A stretch of DNA of 64,000 nucleotides from Neoaquamicrobium microcysteis (GCF_008180155.1 NZ_VSZS01000058.1:115131-179130), one strand, 5' to 3'; positions 37,460 through 48,504 are shown, numbered from the stretch's first letter. Notes: generated from the letters alone by a model not told the origin. A program made the numbers and translations.

Positions 37460-38290
37460 ATGAGTTCTGAAACCTTCATTCACCCGACGGCGTTCGTGGA
37501 ATCCGGCGCAAAGCTGGGCACGGGCGTGCATGTCGGTCCGTTCTGCCACGTCGGCGCAGATGTCGAACTGGGCGATAATGTCCATCTGGCCGGGCACGTT
37601 TCGGTAACCGGGGCGACGTCGGTCGGCGCCGGCACGCGGGCTCAGGCATTCGCCGCGCTTGGCGGGCCGCCACAGGACGCCAAGCACAAGGGCGGGCGCA
37701 CCACGCTGACCATCGGCGCGAACTGCGACATCCGTGAATCCGTGACCATGCATGTCGGCACCGACAGCGGGCGCGGCGCGACGGTGGTTGGCGACAACGG
37801 CTTCTTCCTCGCCTATTCGCATGTCGCCCATGACTGCATCGTCGGCAACAACGTCACCCTCACGCATGGGGCCACGCTCGGCGGCCATTGCGAGATAGGC
37901 GACCATGTCATCATCGGGGGGCTCACCGCCGTGCATCAGTTCGTCCGCATCGGCCGGCGAGCATTTGTCGGCGGCTGCTCCGCCGTAGTGGGCGACGTCA
38001 TTCCCTACGGCATGGCGGTCGGCAACAGGGCCAAGCTGCGCGGCTTCAATGTCGTCGGCCTGAAGCGGTCCGGCATGGCCCGCAGCGATCTTGCCAGCCT
38101 GCGCGCTGCCTATCGCGACCTGTTTTCGAGCGGTGTCCCTCTGGTCGAGAGCGCGGAAACCGTGCGTGCCCGATACGCCGATGCCCCCGCGGTTCTCGAG
38201 ATCGTCGACTTCATCACCTCGCGAGGCAAGCGGCACTTTGCCGTGCCGCCTCTGGGCGGCGGCGCCGATGACGACGATGAGCAGGACTGA
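37460..38290 (+). CDS. lpxA: UDP-N-acetylglucosamine acyltransferase
   Basis: The 276-residue enzyme performs the first step of lipid A synthesis. Hexapeptide repeats fill residues 8-190, with the catalytic histidine in YSHVAHDCIVGNNV and the conserved GLTAVHQFVRIG; a helical C-terminal domain follows (LKRSGMARSDLASLRAAYR). It ends in a run of aspartates that is also the overlap region with lpxI. Confidence 0.98.
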   Translation: MSSETFIHPTAFVESGAKLGTGVHVGPFCHVGADVELGDNVHLAGHVSVTGATSVGAGTRAQAFAALGGPPQDAKHKGGRTTLTIGANCDIRESVTMHVGTDSGRGATVVGDNGFFLAYSHVAHDCIVGNNVTLTHGATLGGHCEIGDHVIIGGLTAVHQFVRIGRRAFVGGCSAVVGDVIPYGMAVGNRAKLRGFNVVGLKRSGMARSDLASLRAAYRDLFSSGVPLVESAETVRARYADAPAVLEIVDFITSRGKRHFAVPPLGGGADDDDEQD

Positions 38291-39170
38291 GTCGAAGCTT
38301 GCGCAAGCTGAGGGCGGTGGCCGCATCGCTGTCATTGCCGGTGGCGGTGCGCTACCCGTGGCGGTCGCGCGCACGCTGCAGCAACGCGGTGACGCACCAT
38401 TTGTCGTGATCGTATCCGAGGAAACAGAAGACGAGGATACCTTCCGCGACCTTGATCGGATCATACTCTCGGTCGAGCAGATAGGCCTGCTCTTGCCGGC
38501 ACTTCGCAAGGCAGGGGTCGACCGCCTCATTATGGCGGGCAATGTCACGCGGCGTCCGAACCTGCGGCGCATCAAGTGGACAGTGCCGGTGGTTCTTGCC
38601 CTGCCGCGGCTGGCAGCGGGGCTGTTGCGTGGCGATGACGGCTTGCTGCGCGCCGTCATAGAACTGTTGGAAACCAATGGGATACGCGTCGTTGGCCCCC
38701 ACGAGATCGTCCCTGATCTGCTCGCGCCCGCCGGCATCCTGACGCGCGCAGGCCCGACGGCCCAGGACAAGCGCGACATCGCCGCCGCATCCGAGGCCGC
38801 GTTAGCCATAGGCAGGCTCGATATCGGGCAAGCCGCCGTTGCAATCGGGGGCAGGGCGGTAGCGCTCGAAGACATCGAAGGCACGGACGGCCTTCTACGC
38901 AGGACGGCGGATTTGCGCAGCCATGGCCGTCTTGCGGGCAAGAAGCGCGGGGTACTGGTCAAAAGGCGCAAGCCCTTGCAGGAAAAGCGGGTCGACCTTC
39001 CCGCGATCGGTCCAGACACGATCGTCGCAGCACAAGCGGCGGGGTTGGCGGGCGTGGCCGTGGATGCCGGCAATTCCTTCATTCTCGACTTCGACAGCAC
39101 GGTTGCCCGTGCGGACGAGTTGGGCCTTTTCATCATCGGGCTGGAACCCGGCGAGGACGCGCAGCGATGA
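38277..39170 (+). CDS. lpxI: UDP-2,3-diacylglucosamine diphosphatase LpxI
   Basis: A 297-residue enzyme of the DUF1009/LpxI family, which replaces LpxH in alphaproteobacteria and hydrolyses UDP-2,3-diacylglucosamine to lipid X. It has the N-terminal RIAVIAGGGALPVAVA, GNVTRRPNLRRI and the C-terminal domain with VLVKRRKPLQEKRVDLPAIGPDT and GVAVDAGNSFILD. The start could be ATG 38277 or 38268; both overlap lpxA. Its stop overlaps lpxB by four bases. Confidence 0.95.
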   Translation: MSRTESKLAQAEGGGRIAVIAGGGALPVAVARTLQQRGDAPFVVIVSEETEDEDTFRDLDRIILSVEQIGLLLPALRKAGVDRLIMAGNVTRRPNLRRIKWTVPVVLALPRLAAGLLRGDDGLLRAVIELLETNGIRVVGPHEIVPDLLAPAGILTRAGPTAQDKRDIAAASEAALAIGRLDIGQAAVAIGGRAVALEDIEGTDGLLRRTADLRSHGRLAGKKRGVLVKRRKPLQEKRVDLPAIGPDTIVAAQAAGLAGVAVDAGNSFILDFDSTVARADELGLFIIGLEPGEDAQR

Positions 39171-40348
39171 CGGCGCAGCGCCCGCTTCGTATCGCCATCG
39201 TTGCTGGCGAAGAGTCCGGCGATCTGCTGGGCGCCGATCTCGCGACTGCGCTTGCCGATCTGAGCGGTCATGAAGCGTCCCTCTCAGGCGTGGGTGGCAG
39301 GCATCTGCGCGCGCTTGGTCTCGACCCGCTGTTCGACGGCTCGGAGATCGCGCTGATGGGCGTGAGCGCGGTGCTGAAGGACTTGCCGCGCCTGATGCGC
39401 CGCATCGGCCAGACGGCGGACGCCGTGGTGCGCGCCAACCCCGACTGCCTCGTGACGATCGACAGCCCGGATTTTTCGCTGCGGGTAGCGAGAAAGGTGA
39501 GGGCGGCCGACCCATCCATTCCCATCGTGCACTATGTTTGCCCGAGCGTGTGGGCATGGCGGCCGGCTCGCGCCGCAGCGATGCGGCCTTACATCGACGA
39601 AATTCTATGCGTCCTGCCGTTCGAGCCGGAAGCGCTGAAGCGGCTCGACGGCCCGTACGGCACTTATGTCGGCCACCGGCTCACGACCCATTCAGGCATC
39701 GAAGACGCTTTGGCGACGCAGGTCGCCCGCGCATCCCAGGATCACGCGGACAACCCCCGCAGGCTGCTGGTGCTTCCCGGCTCTCGCCGTAGCGAGGTAA
39801 CGAGACTGATGGAGCCGTTCGGCGAGATCGTGAACATTCTGCATGCGCGCGGTAACCGGCTCGACATCGCCATTCCCACCGTGCCGCATGTGGCCGCTCT
39901 CGTGGAGGCTGCGTGTGACAGCTGGCAGGTTCGCCCGCGCATCATCCATGACGAACGGGGCAAGTGGCAGGCGTTCGGCGAGGCGGACGCCGCCTTGGCG
40001 GCCTCTGGCACTGTGCTGCTGGAACTGGCGCTGGCAGGAGTGCCTACCGTCTCCTGCTACCGGACCGACCGGGTGTTTGGGCCCATCATCAAACGTCTGG
40101 TGACCACATGGTCGGCCGCGCTGCCGAACCTGGTGGCAGACTGGCCGGTCGTTCCCGAGTATCTGGACGAAAACATCCGCCCCGGCCTGATCGCCCGCCA
40201 GCTCGAACAGCTCATTGGCGATACCCACGCGCGAGCCTCGCAGATGGCAGGTTTCGCGCAGGTCGCCGCCGCAATGGCGACGGAACGACCGGCAGGGCAA
40301 CTCGCCGCCGAAGCTGTCCTGAGACTGACGCGCGGGAAGCTATCCTGA
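39167..40348 (+). CDS. lpxB: Lipid A disaccharide synthase
   Basis: A 393-residue GT-B glycosyltransferase joining lipid X to UDP-diacylglucosamine. It opens with IAIVAGEESGDLLGADL, contains VTIDSPDFSLRVARKVRA, VCPSVWAWRPARA and the C-terminal ALAASGTVLLELALAGVPTVSCYRTD, all typical. It is the last gene of the rpsB-to-lpxB series and is followed by a bidirectional terminator shared with gltA. Confidence 0.98.
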   Translation: MTAQRPLRIAIVAGEESGDLLGADLATALADLSGHEASLSGVGGRHLRALGLDPLFDGSEIALMGVSAVLKDLPRLMRRIGQTADAVVRANPDCLVTIDSPDFSLRVARKVRAADPSIPIVHYVCPSVWAWRPARAAAMRPYIDEILCVLPFEPEALKRLDGPYGTYVGHRLTTHSGIEDALATQVARASQDHADNPRRLLVLPGSRRSEVTRLMEPFGEIVNILHARGNRLDIAIPTVPHVAALVEAACDSWQVRPRIIHDERGKWQAFGEADAALAASGTVLLELALAGVPTVSCYRTDRVFGPIIKRLVTTWSAALPNLVADWPVVPEYLDENIRPGLIARQLEQLIGDTHARASQMAGFAQVAAAMATERPAGQLAAEAVLRLTRGKLS

Positions 40349-40351
40349 AAG

Positions 40352-40380
40352 CGAAACGGGCGCCTGTGGCGCCCGTTTCG
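40352..40380. terminator. Bidirectional terminator between lpxB and gltA
   Basis: CGAAACGGGCGCC (40352-40364) and GGCGCCCGTTTCG (40368-40380) form a perfect 13-pair stem with a three-base loop. It sits between the convergent ends of lpxB and gltA; T-tracts are short on both strands. Confidence 0.78.
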
Positions 40381-40399
40381 TATCTGCAGCTCGAGCCGT

Positions 40400-41689
40400 T
40401 CAGCGCTTGGCGATCGGCACGTAGTCGCGCGTGGTTTCGCCGGTGTAGAGCTGACGCGGGCGGCCGATGCGCTGGCTCGGATCCTCGATCATTTCCTTCC
40501 ACTGGGCGATCCAGCCCACCGTGCGCGCAACCGCGAACAGCACCGTGAACATGGTAGTGGGGAAGCCTAGCGCCTTCAGCGTGATGCCGGAGTAGAAGTC
40601 GATATTCGGGTAGAGCTTCTTTTCGATGAAGTACTCGTCGGTGAGCGCAATGCGCTCCAGTTCCATCGCCACGTCGAGCAGCGGGTCGTCCTTGATGCCG
40701 AGCTCGCCCAGCACTTCGTGCGTGGTCTTCTGCATGATCTTGGCGCGGGGGTCGTAGTTCTTGTAGACGCGATGGCCGAAGCCCATGAGACGGAACGGAT
40801 CGTTCTTGTCCTTGGCCTTCTCGATAAATTCGGGGATGCGATCGACGCTGCCGATCTCGGCCAGCATGTTGAGTGCCGCCTCGTTCGCGCCGCCGTGAGC
40901 CGGGCCCCAGAGGCAGGCGATGCCAGCCGCGATGCACGCGAAGGGGTTGGCGCCCGAAGAGCCAGCAAGGCGCACGGTCGAGGTGGAAGCGTTCTGCTCG
41001 TGGTCGGCGTGGAGGATGAAGATGCGCTCCATCGCGCGGGCCAGCACCGGGTTGACCTTGTAGTCCTCGCACGGCACCGCAAAGCACATATGCAGGAAGT
41101 TGGCCGCGAAGTTCAGCTCGTTCTTGGGGTAAATGAAGGGCTGGCCGATGTGGTACTTGTAGGCCATCGCAGCGATGGTGGGCATCTTCGCGATCATGCG
41201 GATCGAGGCGACCATGCGCTGGTGCGGGTCGGAGATGTCGGTGGAGTCGTGGTAGAACGCCGACATCGCACCGACCACGCCGCACATGACGGCCATCGGA
41301 TGCGCGTCGCGGCGGAAACCCGTGAAGAAGCGGGTCATCTGCTCATGCACCATCGTGTGGCGCGTGACACGGTAGTCGAAGTCGTCCTTCTGCGCCTTCG
41401 TCGGCAAATCGCCGTAGAGCAGCAGATAGCAGGTCTCGAGGAAGTCGCCGTGCTCGGCGAGCTGGTCGATGGGGTAGCCGCGGTGCAGCAGCACGCCCTC
41501 GTCACCGTCGATATAGGTGATCTTCGATTCGCAGCTTGCGGTGGAAGTGAAGCCCGGATCGTAGGTGAACGCCCCGGTGTCCTTGTAGAGGGAACTGATG
41601 TCGATGACGTCCGGCCCGACCGACCCTTTTCGAACCTTGAATTCGGTAGGTTTGCCCTCGAATTCAAGCCTTGCAGTCGAATTGGTCAT
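40400..41689 (-). CDS. gltA: Citrate synthase
   Basis: A 429-residue hexameric-type citrate synthase that condenses acetyl-CoA and oxaloacetate. The signatures are [10 protein letters not shown] with the preceding catalytic histidine in [25 protein letters not shown] and the aspartate-containing region near DFYSG. A GTG at 41698 is in frame, but ATG 41689 has GAGAGG at the best spacing and is preferred. Acetyl-CoA for this step comes from the pyruvate dehydrogenase encoded at the end of the window. Confidence 0.97.
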   Translation of the reverse strand: MTNSTARLEFEGKPTEFKVRKGSVGPDVIDISSLYKDTGAFTYDPGFTSTASCESKITYIDGDEGVLLHRGYPIDQLAEHGDFLETCYLLLYGDLPTKAQKDDFDYRVTRHTMVHEQMTRFFTGFRRDAHPMAVMCGVVGAMSAFYHDSTDISDPHQRMVASIRMIAKMPTIAAMAYKYHIGQPFIYPKNELNFAANFLHMCFAVPCEDYKVNPVLARAMERIFILHADHEQNASTSTVRLAGSSGANPFACIAAGIACLWGPAHGGANEAALNMLAEIGSVDRIPEFIEKAKDKNDPFRLMGFGHRVYKNYDPRAKIMQKTTHEVLGELGIKDDPLLDVAMELERIALTDEYFIEKKLYPNIDFYSGITLKALGFPTTMFTVLFAVARTVGWIAQWKEMIEDPSQRIGRPRQLYTGETTRDYVPIAKR

Positions 41690-41698
41690 CGCATTCAC

Positions 41699-41960
41699 CT
41701 CTCAATGTACGTTGCCTGCCCTCGATGCCGATCAGCTATCACGCATAACAACCGTGCTCCGATTGCGCGCTCTAGCTAGCCCATTTGCGGGGGCGTGCCA
41801 AGCTATCCCAAAGGCAGATTGTTGCAACGCGAAAAGCACGTTAGATGCGCCTGCCGCGAATGCGCGTTGCGATCTGCGGCTTTCGCGCTTTTCGCGTTCG
41901 CTGGATGTTTTGGCACCGGCCGTTGTCCCTAAGCCACCATCCTCTTTCGGGCGCCGTGCG
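41699..41960. other. Intergenic region between gltX and gltA
   Basis: About 260 bases upstream of gltA on the minus strand. They should contain the gltA promoter and the end of gltX transcription, but I could not fix a promoter, hairpin or small gene in it. Confidence 0.4.
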
Positions 41961-43385
41961 CTAGGCTGCCCCCTGATCGCGAAGCCGCGCGACGCTCTCC
42001 TCACGGCCCAGCACCGCCAACACGTCGAACACGCCCGGTGAGGTTGCGCGGCCGGTGAGTGCAGCACGAAGAGGCTGTGCGATCTTGCCGAGCTTGAGGC
42101 CGGTTCGTTCCGCGTGAGCGCGCACGACCGCCTCGGTCGATGCAGCAGACCAGTCTTCAATCTTTTCGAACTCGGGCACGAGCAAGGCAATCGTCGAGCG
42201 CGCATCGGCGTCGAGTATCTGCGTGGCTTTTTCATCCAGCTCCAGCGGCCGGGACGCAAACAGGTACTGTGCGCTATCGGCGAGCTCCACCAGAGTCTTC
42301 GCCCGCTCCTTCAGGCCCGGCATCGCCGCCAGCAGTCTGGCGCGCTGCGTCTCGTTCAAATCCACCGGGATCGCGCCGCGCTCCTCGATATAGGGCAGCG
42401 TAGCGACAAACTGTTCCAGCAACGCGCTGTCTTCGCTCTGCCGCATATGGACGCCGTTGAGCGCTTCAAGCTTGGCGTAGTCGAAGCGTGCCGCGCCCTT
42501 GTTCACGTCCTCGATCTCGAACCAGCCGATCATGTCCTGCGTGGACATGACCTCGTCGTCGCCGTGGCTCCACCCCAGGCGAGCCAGATAGTTGCGCAGC
42601 GCCTCGGGAAGATAGCCCATCGCCCGATACGCCTCGACGCCAAGAGCGCCATGGCGCTTTGAGAGCTTGGCGCCGTCCGGGCCGTGGATCAGCGGGATAT
42701 GCGCCATCACGGGCACGTCCCAGCCCATCGCCTCGTAGATGACGGTCTGGCGTGCGGCGTTGGTCAGGTGGTCGTCACCGCGGATGATGTGGGTCACGCC
42801 CATGTCGTGATCGTCGACCACGACGGCGTGCATATAGGTCGGGTTGCCGTCCGATCGCAGAATGATGAAATCATCCAGGTCCTTGTTGGGAAAGCGCACG
42901 TCACCCTGCACACGGTCGCGCACAAGCGTCTCGCCGTCGCGCGGCGCCTTGATGCGGATGGCGGGCTTCACGCCGGCAGGTGCCTCTGAAGGGTCGCGGT
43001 CGCGCCAGCGGCCGTCATAGCGCGGTGGCCGGCCCTCAGCACGGGCCTTCTCGCGCATCTCGTCGAGTTCCGCCGGGGTGGCATAACAATGGTAAGCCTT
43101 GCCTGCCCGGACCAGCTCTTCGGCCACCTCGCGATGACGCTCGGCGCGCGCAAACTGCGACACCGGCTCGCCGTCCCACTGAAGGCCCAGCCAGGAAAGT
43201 CCGTCGAGGATTGCCGTCGTCGCGGCATCGGTCGAGCGCTCCCTGTCGGTATCCTCGATGCGCAGCAGCATCAGGCCGCCAGTATGCTTGGCGTAAAGCC
43301 AGTTGAAGAGCGCGGTGCGCGCGCCACCGATGTGCAGATAGCCGGTGGGCGAAGGCGCGAAACGGGTTACGACCTTGTCGGACAT
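41961..43385 (-). CDS. gltX: Glutamyl-tRNA synthetase
   Basis: A 474-residue class I synthetase. The HIGH-type motif lies in [22 protein letters not shown] and the KMSKS-type motif in [16 protein letters not shown]. The C-terminal anticodon-binding domain is the bacterial alpha-helical cage. It is probably non-discriminating, since the GatCA amidotransferase subunits are present, but this cannot be decided by eye. ATG 43385 gives [15 protein letters not shown]; the long upstream frame is not coding. The gene diverges from comEC. Confidence 0.97.
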   Translation of the reverse strand: MSDKVVTRFAPSPTGYLHIGGARTALFNWLYAKHTGGLMLLRIEDTDRERSTDAATTAILDGLSWLGLQWDGEPVSQFARAERHREVAEELVRAGKAYHCYATPAELDEMREKARAEGRPPRYDGRWRDRDPSEAPAGVKPAIRIKAPRDGETLVRDRVQGDVRFPNKDLDDFIILRSDGNPTYMHAVVVDDHDMGVTHIIRGDDHLTNAARQTVIYEAMGWDVPVMAHIPLIHGPDGAKLSKRHGALGVEAYRAMGYLPEALRNYLARLGWSHGDDEVMSTQDMIGWFEIEDVNKGAARFDYAKLEALNGVHMRQSEDSALLEQFVATLPYIEERGAIPVDLNETQRARLLAAMPGLKERAKTLVELADSAQYLFASRPLELDEKATQILDADARSTIALLVPEFEKIEDWSAASTEAVVRAHAERTGLKLGKIAQPLRAALTGRATSPGVFDVLAVLGREESVARLRDQGAA

Positions 43386-43497
43386 GTCATCTTCTCCGGA
43401 GGGGGAGGCAGGCCGCGTGCGGCCGGTGGTCTTTTGCTGGCGCTCATGTAGCATAGAGGCTTGGGCGTGCAAGCGATTACCGGGCAGGGAACGCGGC

Positions 43498-45918
43498 ATG
43501 GGCGGGGAGACGAAAGAGGCAACGGACGAGCGCCGACAATTCGGCGTGACCTCCCGCACGCCTCCAGAAGGCGAGACGGATGCCGCGCAAAAGCTGCCGC
43601 AGCGCCGCGCCCCTTTTGCTGCGGTCACGGACTGGGTGAAGCCGCCGGCGCGGATGAAGCAGGCGTTCGAAAGCGAACTCGACCACGGCAACGCGTTCCT
43701 CTTCATCCCCGTCTTTCTTGCTGCGGGGTCGCTTCTCTATTTTTCGCTGGCCGACGAGCCGCGTTTTATCGGCCTGTTTCTGATCGCTGCCGCTTTTGCC
43801 GGCGTGGCGCTCACGTGCCGAAGTCGGCCGGCGCTTCGCGCGGCTCTGCTGGCCGGGTTCCTGACCACGACCGGCATGCTCGCGGCAAAATTCGAGACAT
43901 GGAGAGCAGATACTCCGATGCTGGGTTCGGAGATCACCACGCGCCTGACGGGAAAGGTGGCGGGTATAGAACACCAGATATCGGGCCGGGTGCGACTGAC
44001 GCTCGATGTGGTTGCAACCGAGCGGCCGACGCTGCGCTACGGGCCAGACCGGGTGCGCGCCACCGCCAGAAGCGTGCCGGAAGGTTTGAGACCCGGCGAC
44101 ACGGTCGAAGGTGTTGTCAGATTGATGCCCGCGTCAGGCCCAGTTCGCCCCGGCAGCTACGATTTTGCCTTCAACAGCTATTTTAGCGGGATCGGCGCGG
44201 TCGGCTTCTTCCTCTCCAATCCACGGCTGACGGCACAACAGACACCGCTTTCGTCTAGCGAAACCGTGTGGGCGTGGTTCGAGAAGTGGCGCCTGGATAT
44301 GGCGGCTCGCATCGAAACGACGATCGGCGGACCGGAAGGCGGGATTGCGGCCGCACTCATTACCGGCATCCGCACCGGGATACCCGAAGACATAAACGAG
44401 GCGCTGCGGATCGTGGGGCTCTACCACGTGATCTCGATCTCGGGCCTGCACATGGCGCTAGTGGGCGGCACGGTAATGGTCGCGATGCGTACCGCATTCG
44501 CTCTGGCGCCCACCTTCTCCGCACGCCGCCCCGTAAAGAAATACGCAGCGGCAACCGCTCTGGCTGCTGCAGCCTTCTACCTGCTGATGTGCGGCGGTAC
44601 GATAGCAGCGCAGCGCGCCTTCATCATGCTTGGGGTTATGCTTCTCGCGGTGATATTCGACCGCGCGGCTCTGACCATGCGCAACCTCGCTATCTCGGCA
44701 ATCATCATCCTGCTTTGGGCGCCGCATGAAGTTGTCGGGCCGAGCTTCCAGATGTCGTTTGCCGCCACGGCGGCGCTGATCGCGGCCTATTCGGCGTGGA
44801 CGCAATATCGTCAGGGGCGAAAGCGAGCGCCGCCGGTGTCGCATGGCCCGTTCGTCGCGACGCTGCGCGCAGGTGCGAAATATGCCGCCGGACTTTCCAT
44901 GACGTCGGTCGTGGCCGGTATCGCCACCGCGCTCTACACGGCGTGGCATTTCCAGCAGGTAGCACCGCTAGGTCTCATCGCCAACCTCGCCGCGATGCCG
45001 TTCGTCTCGGTGGTGGTCATGCCGATGGCTGTACTGGCCACGCTGGCGATGCCGTTCGGGCTGGATGGCTTGCCGCTGCAAGCGATGGGGATGGGGATCG
45101 CCGCGATGAACGCGATCGCGCTTTGGCTTGCGGACCGCTCGGCATTCGATGCAACCGGCGCGATACCGCTCTCGGCCGTTCTGGCCCTGACAGCTGCACT
45201 GGCGATCCTGACCATGGCGGGCAGCGCGCTGCGCTGGTTCGCGGCGCCATTGCTTGTAGCAGGCACGATACTGCTTGCCATGCGTGAGATGCCGGACGTG
45301 CTGGTTTCGGAGGATGCGCGGCTGGTGGCATTGCGGCTTTCGGACGGACGCGTGACCGTCAACCGGGATCGGCCCCGCGCCTTCACCATGCAGAATTGGG
45401 AGCGAGCGCTCGATGCCGACGAAACCGTTCGCCCGCGGAAAACCGAAAACATAAGTGTGTTGGATGTCGCGCACGCGGATGCCGGCGAAAGCGCGTTTTC
45501 CTGCGACCAGACCTCATGTGTCGCACGGCATCATGGCAGCGGTATCGTCGTCCATACGCAGGACGTCAGCTCAGCTGCCGCGGCCTGCTCCTACGCCAGC
45601 CTGATCGTGATAGACGACGCCACGGCCAGAAACCCTTGCGCCAGCGCCGGCCCTCTCGTCATTACCAAACGAGATCTGGCGCGGCGCGGCAGCGTCGGGA
45701 TCGTGTTTCGAAACGGAGAGCGTGCGACCATTGATGAAGCGCACGCCGACCCGATCGCTACGCGCGCTCCCAAGGCACAAGCCGGCTTCGCCATCCGCGA
45801 GCCGTATCGGCCATGGCATCATCATCGGCAATTCTCGCGCGAGGCGAGGGGGCTTGCGCCGTACGAGCGACCGACCTCATCACCAAGATCTGAGCAAGGC
45901 GCAAGCGACGACGGCTAA
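43498..45918 (+). CDS. comEC: ComEC/Rec2 family competence membrane protein, without a metallo-beta-lactamase domain
   Basis: An 806-residue polytopic protein. The N-terminal DUF4131-like part (about 60-230) precedes the Competence domain with [41 protein letters not shown] and [18 protein letters not shown]. ComEC forms the channel for single-stranded DNA uptake. The last ~150 residues occupy the place of the metallo-beta-lactamase-like domain of other ComEC proteins, but no HxHxDH motif is present. ATG 43498 with AGGGA upstream was chosen. It converges with lexA. Confidence 0.92.
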   Translation: MGGETKEATDERRQFGVTSRTPPEGETDAAQKLPQRRAPFAAVTDWVKPPARMKQAFESELDHGNAFLFIPVFLAAGSLLYFSLADEPRFIGLFLIAAAFAGVALTCRSRPALRAALLAGFLTTTGMLAAKFETWRADTPMLGSEITTRLTGKVAGIEHQISGRVRLTLDVVATERPTLRYGPDRVRATARSVPEGLRPGDTVEGVVRLMPASGPVRPGSYDFAFNSYFSGIGAVGFFLSNPRLTAQQTPLSSSETVWAWFEKWRLDMAARIETTIGGPEGGIAAALITGIRTGIPEDINEALRIVGLYHVISISGLHMALVGGTVMVAMRTAFALAPTFSARRPVKKYAAATALAAAAFYLLMCGGTIAAQRAFIMLGVMLLAVIFDRAALTMRNLAISAIIILLWAPHEVVGPSFQMSFAATAALIAAYSAWTQYRQGRKRAPPVSHGPFVATLRAGAKYAAGLSMTSVVAGIATALYTAWHFQQVAPLGLIANLAAMPFVSVVVMPMAVLATLAMPFGLDGLPLQAMGMGIAAMNAIALWLADRSAFDATGAIPLSAVLALTAALAILTMAGSALRWFAAPLLVAGTILLAMREMPDVLVSEDARLVALRLSDGRVTVNRDRPRAFTMQNWERALDADETVRPRKTENISVLDVAHADAGESAFSCDQTSCVARHHGSGIVVHTQDVSSAAAACSYASLIVIDDATARNPCASAGPLVITKRDLARRGSVGIVFRNGERATIDEAHADPIATRAPKAQAGFAIREPYRPWHHHRQFSREARGLAPYERPTSSPRSEQGASDDG

Positions 45919-45965
45919 TGCGTCAACTCCACAACAGCGCAAATGGCAGCTGGCGACGGCTCGGC

Positions 45966-46682
45966 TCAATAGCGGCGGATGAGACCTACAAGCCGACCTT
46001 GCACCTTCACCCGGTCAGGCCCGAAGATGCGCGTCTCGTAGGCTGGGTTCGCCGCCTCGAGCGCGATCGATGCGCCTTTGCGCCGGAAACGCTTGAGCGT
46101 CGCTTCCTCGTCGTCAACCAGCGCCACGACGATGTCGCCGGGGTTTGCCGTCTGCCCATCCTTGATGATGACCGTGTCGCCATCGAAGATACCGGCGTCG
46201 ATCATCGAATCGCCCCTGACCTCAAGAGCATAGTGCTCGCCGCCAGAAAGCATCTCCGGCGGAACACTGATCGAATGCGTCTTGTGCTGGATCGCCTCTA
46301 TCGGCACACCGGCGGCGATGCGGCCCATGACCGGAATGGATACCGACGCCGTCGCATCATCGTCATTGGAGGGAGCGCGAACACGCGCCGGCTCGGGGGC
46401 GCGGCCGAGACTGCCCTGGATGACGCTGGGCGAGAACTTCCTCGCCGCGTTCAATCCCGGCGCAATCGAATCCGGAAGCCTCAGCACCTCCAGCGCACGC
46501 GCGCGGTTGGGCAGGCGGCGAATGAAGCCGCGCTCCTCCAGCGCCGTTATCAAACGGTGGATGCCGGACTTAGAGGCGAGGTCGAGGGCTTCCTTCATTT
46601 CATCGAAAGACGGGGGGATGCCGGTTTCCTTCAACCTTTCGTGGATGAAGAGAAGCAGCTCGTGTTGTTTGCGCGTAAGCAT
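45966..46682 (-). CDS. lexA: SOS response repressor LexA
   Basis: A 238-residue repressor. The N-terminal winged helix ([29 protein letters not shown]) is followed by a linker and the S24 peptidase domain with cleavage site Ala124-Gly125, catalytic Ser159 in GDSM and Lys197. The linker is longer than in E. coli LexA. A GTTC-N7-GTTC box lies 54 bases upstream of the start, so LexA should control itself. It stands behind moeA on the same strand, with 129 bases between. Confidence 0.98.
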   Translation of the reverse strand: MLTRKQHELLLFIHERLKETGIPPSFDEMKEALDLASKSGIHRLITALEERGFIRRLPNRARALEVLRLPDSIAPGLNAARKFSPSVIQGSLGRAPEPARVRAPSNDDDATASVSIPVMGRIAAGVPIEAIQHKTHSISVPPEMLSGGEHYALEVRGDSMIDAGIFDGDTVIIKDGQTANPGDIVVALVDDEEATLKRFRRKGASIALEAANPAYETRIFGPDRVKVQGRLVGLIRRY

Positions 46683-46735
46683 CTGTTGCCCCTACGGAAT
46701 CAGCCCATAAACAAAACCAGAACAAACACTATCTG

Positions 46736-46750
46736 TTCCAGTTGTGTTCC
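46736..46750. promoter_or_regulatory. SOS box (LexA binding site) of lexA
   Basis: GTTC at 46736-46739 and GTTC at 46747-46750 are spaced by exactly seven bases, the alphaproteobacterial LexA direct repeat. It lies in the lexA promoter region between lexA and moeA. Confidence 0.88.
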
Positions 46751-46811
46751 GCAACTGTTTAAATTTTAATGAATTCCTTAGGCTGCCGGAAACCAAAACC
46801 GAAACAACGCG

Positions 46812-48020
46812 TCAGCGCAGCATCAACGCGCGGCAGGGCTCACCGGCCTGCGCGGCGGGTGCGTGAGGCTCGCGGATCAGCAATGCGTTCGCTGCCGCAA
46901 GCGTCTTCAACATCGACGAATCCTGCGTACCGAACGGTGTTACGATCAGCCGACCGCCCACCTGTTCGGCCAGCGCGCGCACATAGTCGCGGCGATGGTC
47001 GTTGGCCTTCATCGGTTCGCCGAGAAAGGCTTCGCGAATGTCCGGGGTGAATGCCCGGCCGGCGAGCTTCGCGACCAGCGGCTTCAGGAACAGGTGCGCA
47101 CAGACGAGACTGGAGACCGGGTTGCCCGGCAGGCCGAGCACCCGCACGTCGCCAAAGCGCCCAAACATCAGCGGTTTGCCGGGCCGCATGGCGATCTTCC
47201 AGAAATCAAGCGCCATGCCCTCGCCGGTCAGCACTTCACGCACAAGATCATGATCGCCGACGGACGCTCCACCCAGCGTCACGATGACGTCAGCGCCCGC
47301 CTCAAGTGCCCGGCGCACACTGGCGGCTAGCAGTGCCCGGTCGTCGGGCTCTATGCCGAGGTCGAGGATTTCAGCTCCCGCGGCCGCGGCGAGCGCCGCC
47401 ACGCCGTATCCATTGGATGCCACGATCTGGTCCTGGCCAGGTGTGTCACCCGGCGCAACCAGTTCGCTGCCGGTGGCCAGAATGGCGACCAGCGGCTTGC
47501 ACACCACCGGGAGGTGAGGGTGGTTGGCCGCCGCCGCCAGCGACAGAGCCGCGGGGTCGAGAAACCTGCCTGCCGGCAACAGGGCATCGCCAGCTTCAAA
47601 GTCCAGGCCGGAGCGGCGTATGTGGCGACCCGGAGCAACGGCCTCGAGCGCCTCGACGAGGCCATCAGCGGCTACCCTGGCGTCTTCCTGCAAGAGGACG
47701 GCGTTGCTGCCGCGCGGCAGAGGTGCGCCGGTGAATATACGAACTGCCTGGCCGGGGCCGACCTCTCCTTCGAACCGCTTTCCGGCAATGGATTCGCCGA
47801 TGACTTGAAGTGCCTTGGGTGGGTTGGCTACGTCGTCCGCGCGCACGGCATAGCCGTCCATGGCCGAGGCATCGAAAGGCGGCTGGGTGCGGCGCGCGAC
47901 GATGCCCTGCGCCAAAACGCGCCCGGCTGCCTGATCGATGGAAACATCTTCGGAGGGAAGCGGGCGGACATCGGCCAGCAGCCGCGCCAGAGCCTCGTCC
48001 ACCGGCATCAGCCCGGCCAT
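46812..48020 (-). CDS. moeA: Molybdopterin molybdotransferase MoeA
   Basis: The 402-residue enzyme inserts molybdate into adenylylated molybdopterin. Motifs include PFDASAMDGYAVRADD, VRIFTGAPLPRGSNAV, the MPT-binding domain VAILATGSELVAPGD and TLGGASVGDHDLV, and LPGNPVSSLV. ATG 48020 comes one base after the moaC stop, so the two are translated together; an upstream in-frame start inside moaC is unlikely. Confidence 0.97.
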   Translation of the reverse strand: MAGLMPVDEALARLLADVRPLPSEDVSIDQAAGRVLAQGIVARRTQPPFDASAMDGYAVRADDVANPPKALQVIGESIAGKRFEGEVGPGQAVRIFTGAPLPRGSNAVLLQEDARVAADGLVEALEAVAPGRHIRRSGLDFEAGDALLPAGRFLDPAALSLAAAANHPHLPVVCKPLVAILATGSELVAPGDTPGQDQIVASNGYGVAALAAAAGAEILDLGIEPDDRALLAASVRRALEAGADVIVTLGGASVGDHDLVREVLTGEGMALDFWKIAMRPGKPLMFGRFGDVRVLGLPGNPVSSLVCAHLFLKPLVAKLAGRAFTPDIREAFLGEPMKANDHRRDYVRALAEQVGGRLIVTPFGTQDSSMLKTLAAANALLIREPHAPAAQAGEPCRALMLR

Positions 48021-48021
48021 G

Positions 48022-48504
48022 TCAGGCCTCCGGGTAGCGGTAGTCGCCCGACTTGCCGCCGCTCTTCTCGACAAGCCTGATGTCGGAGATGGTCATCGCC
48101 CGATCAACCGCCTTTGCCATGTCGTAGATGGTCAGGCAGGCGACTGACGCCGCCGTGAGCGCTTCCATCTCCACGCCGGTCTTGCCGGTGACGCGAGCCA
48201 GCGCCGTGACGCGCAGGCCGGGCAGCGCCTCATCAGGCTCGATTTCTACGGACACCTTGGTCAGCAGCAAAGGATGGCACAGCGGTATGAGTTCGTGCGT
48301 GCGCTTTGCCGCCATGATGCCGGCGATGCGCGCGGTGCCGAGCACGTCGCCCTTCTTGGAGTCGCCGGCCAGGATCATCTGCAAGGTTGCGGGCAGCATT
48401 GTCACCACACCCTGCGCGACGGCGGTGCGCTGCGTTTCGTCCTTGGAACCTACGTCGACCATGTTGGCCTCGCCGGACGCACCCAGATGTGTCAGCCGGG
48501 CCAT
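48022..48504 (-). CDS. moaC: Cyclic pyranopterin monophosphate synthase MoaC
   Basis: A 160-residue enzyme for the second half of the first step of molybdenum cofactor synthesis. It contains [47 protein letters not shown] and the [28 protein letters not shown] block with the active-site residues. It begins six bases after trpC and leads directly into moeA, so trpD-trpC-moaC-moeA probably form one operon; moaA is not here. Confidence 0.98.
   Translation of the reverse strand: MARLTHLGASGEANMVDVGSKDETQRTAVAQGVVTMLPATLQMILAGDSKKGDVLGTARIAGIMAAKRTHELIPLCHPLLLTKVSVEIEPDEALPGLRVTALARVTGKTGVEMEALTAASVACLTIYDMAKAVDRAMTISDIRLVEKSGGKSGDYRYPEA

Noticed and set aside
37262..39271. Minus-strand open frame of 669 codons opposite fabZ, lpxA and lpxI
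   Set aside because: It is a codon-bias shadow of the lpx genes and has no ribosome site or conserved motif.
40352..40380. The 13-pair stem between lpxB and gltA as a regulatory RNA
   Set aside because: Its place between two convergent gene ends is fully explained by a shared terminator.
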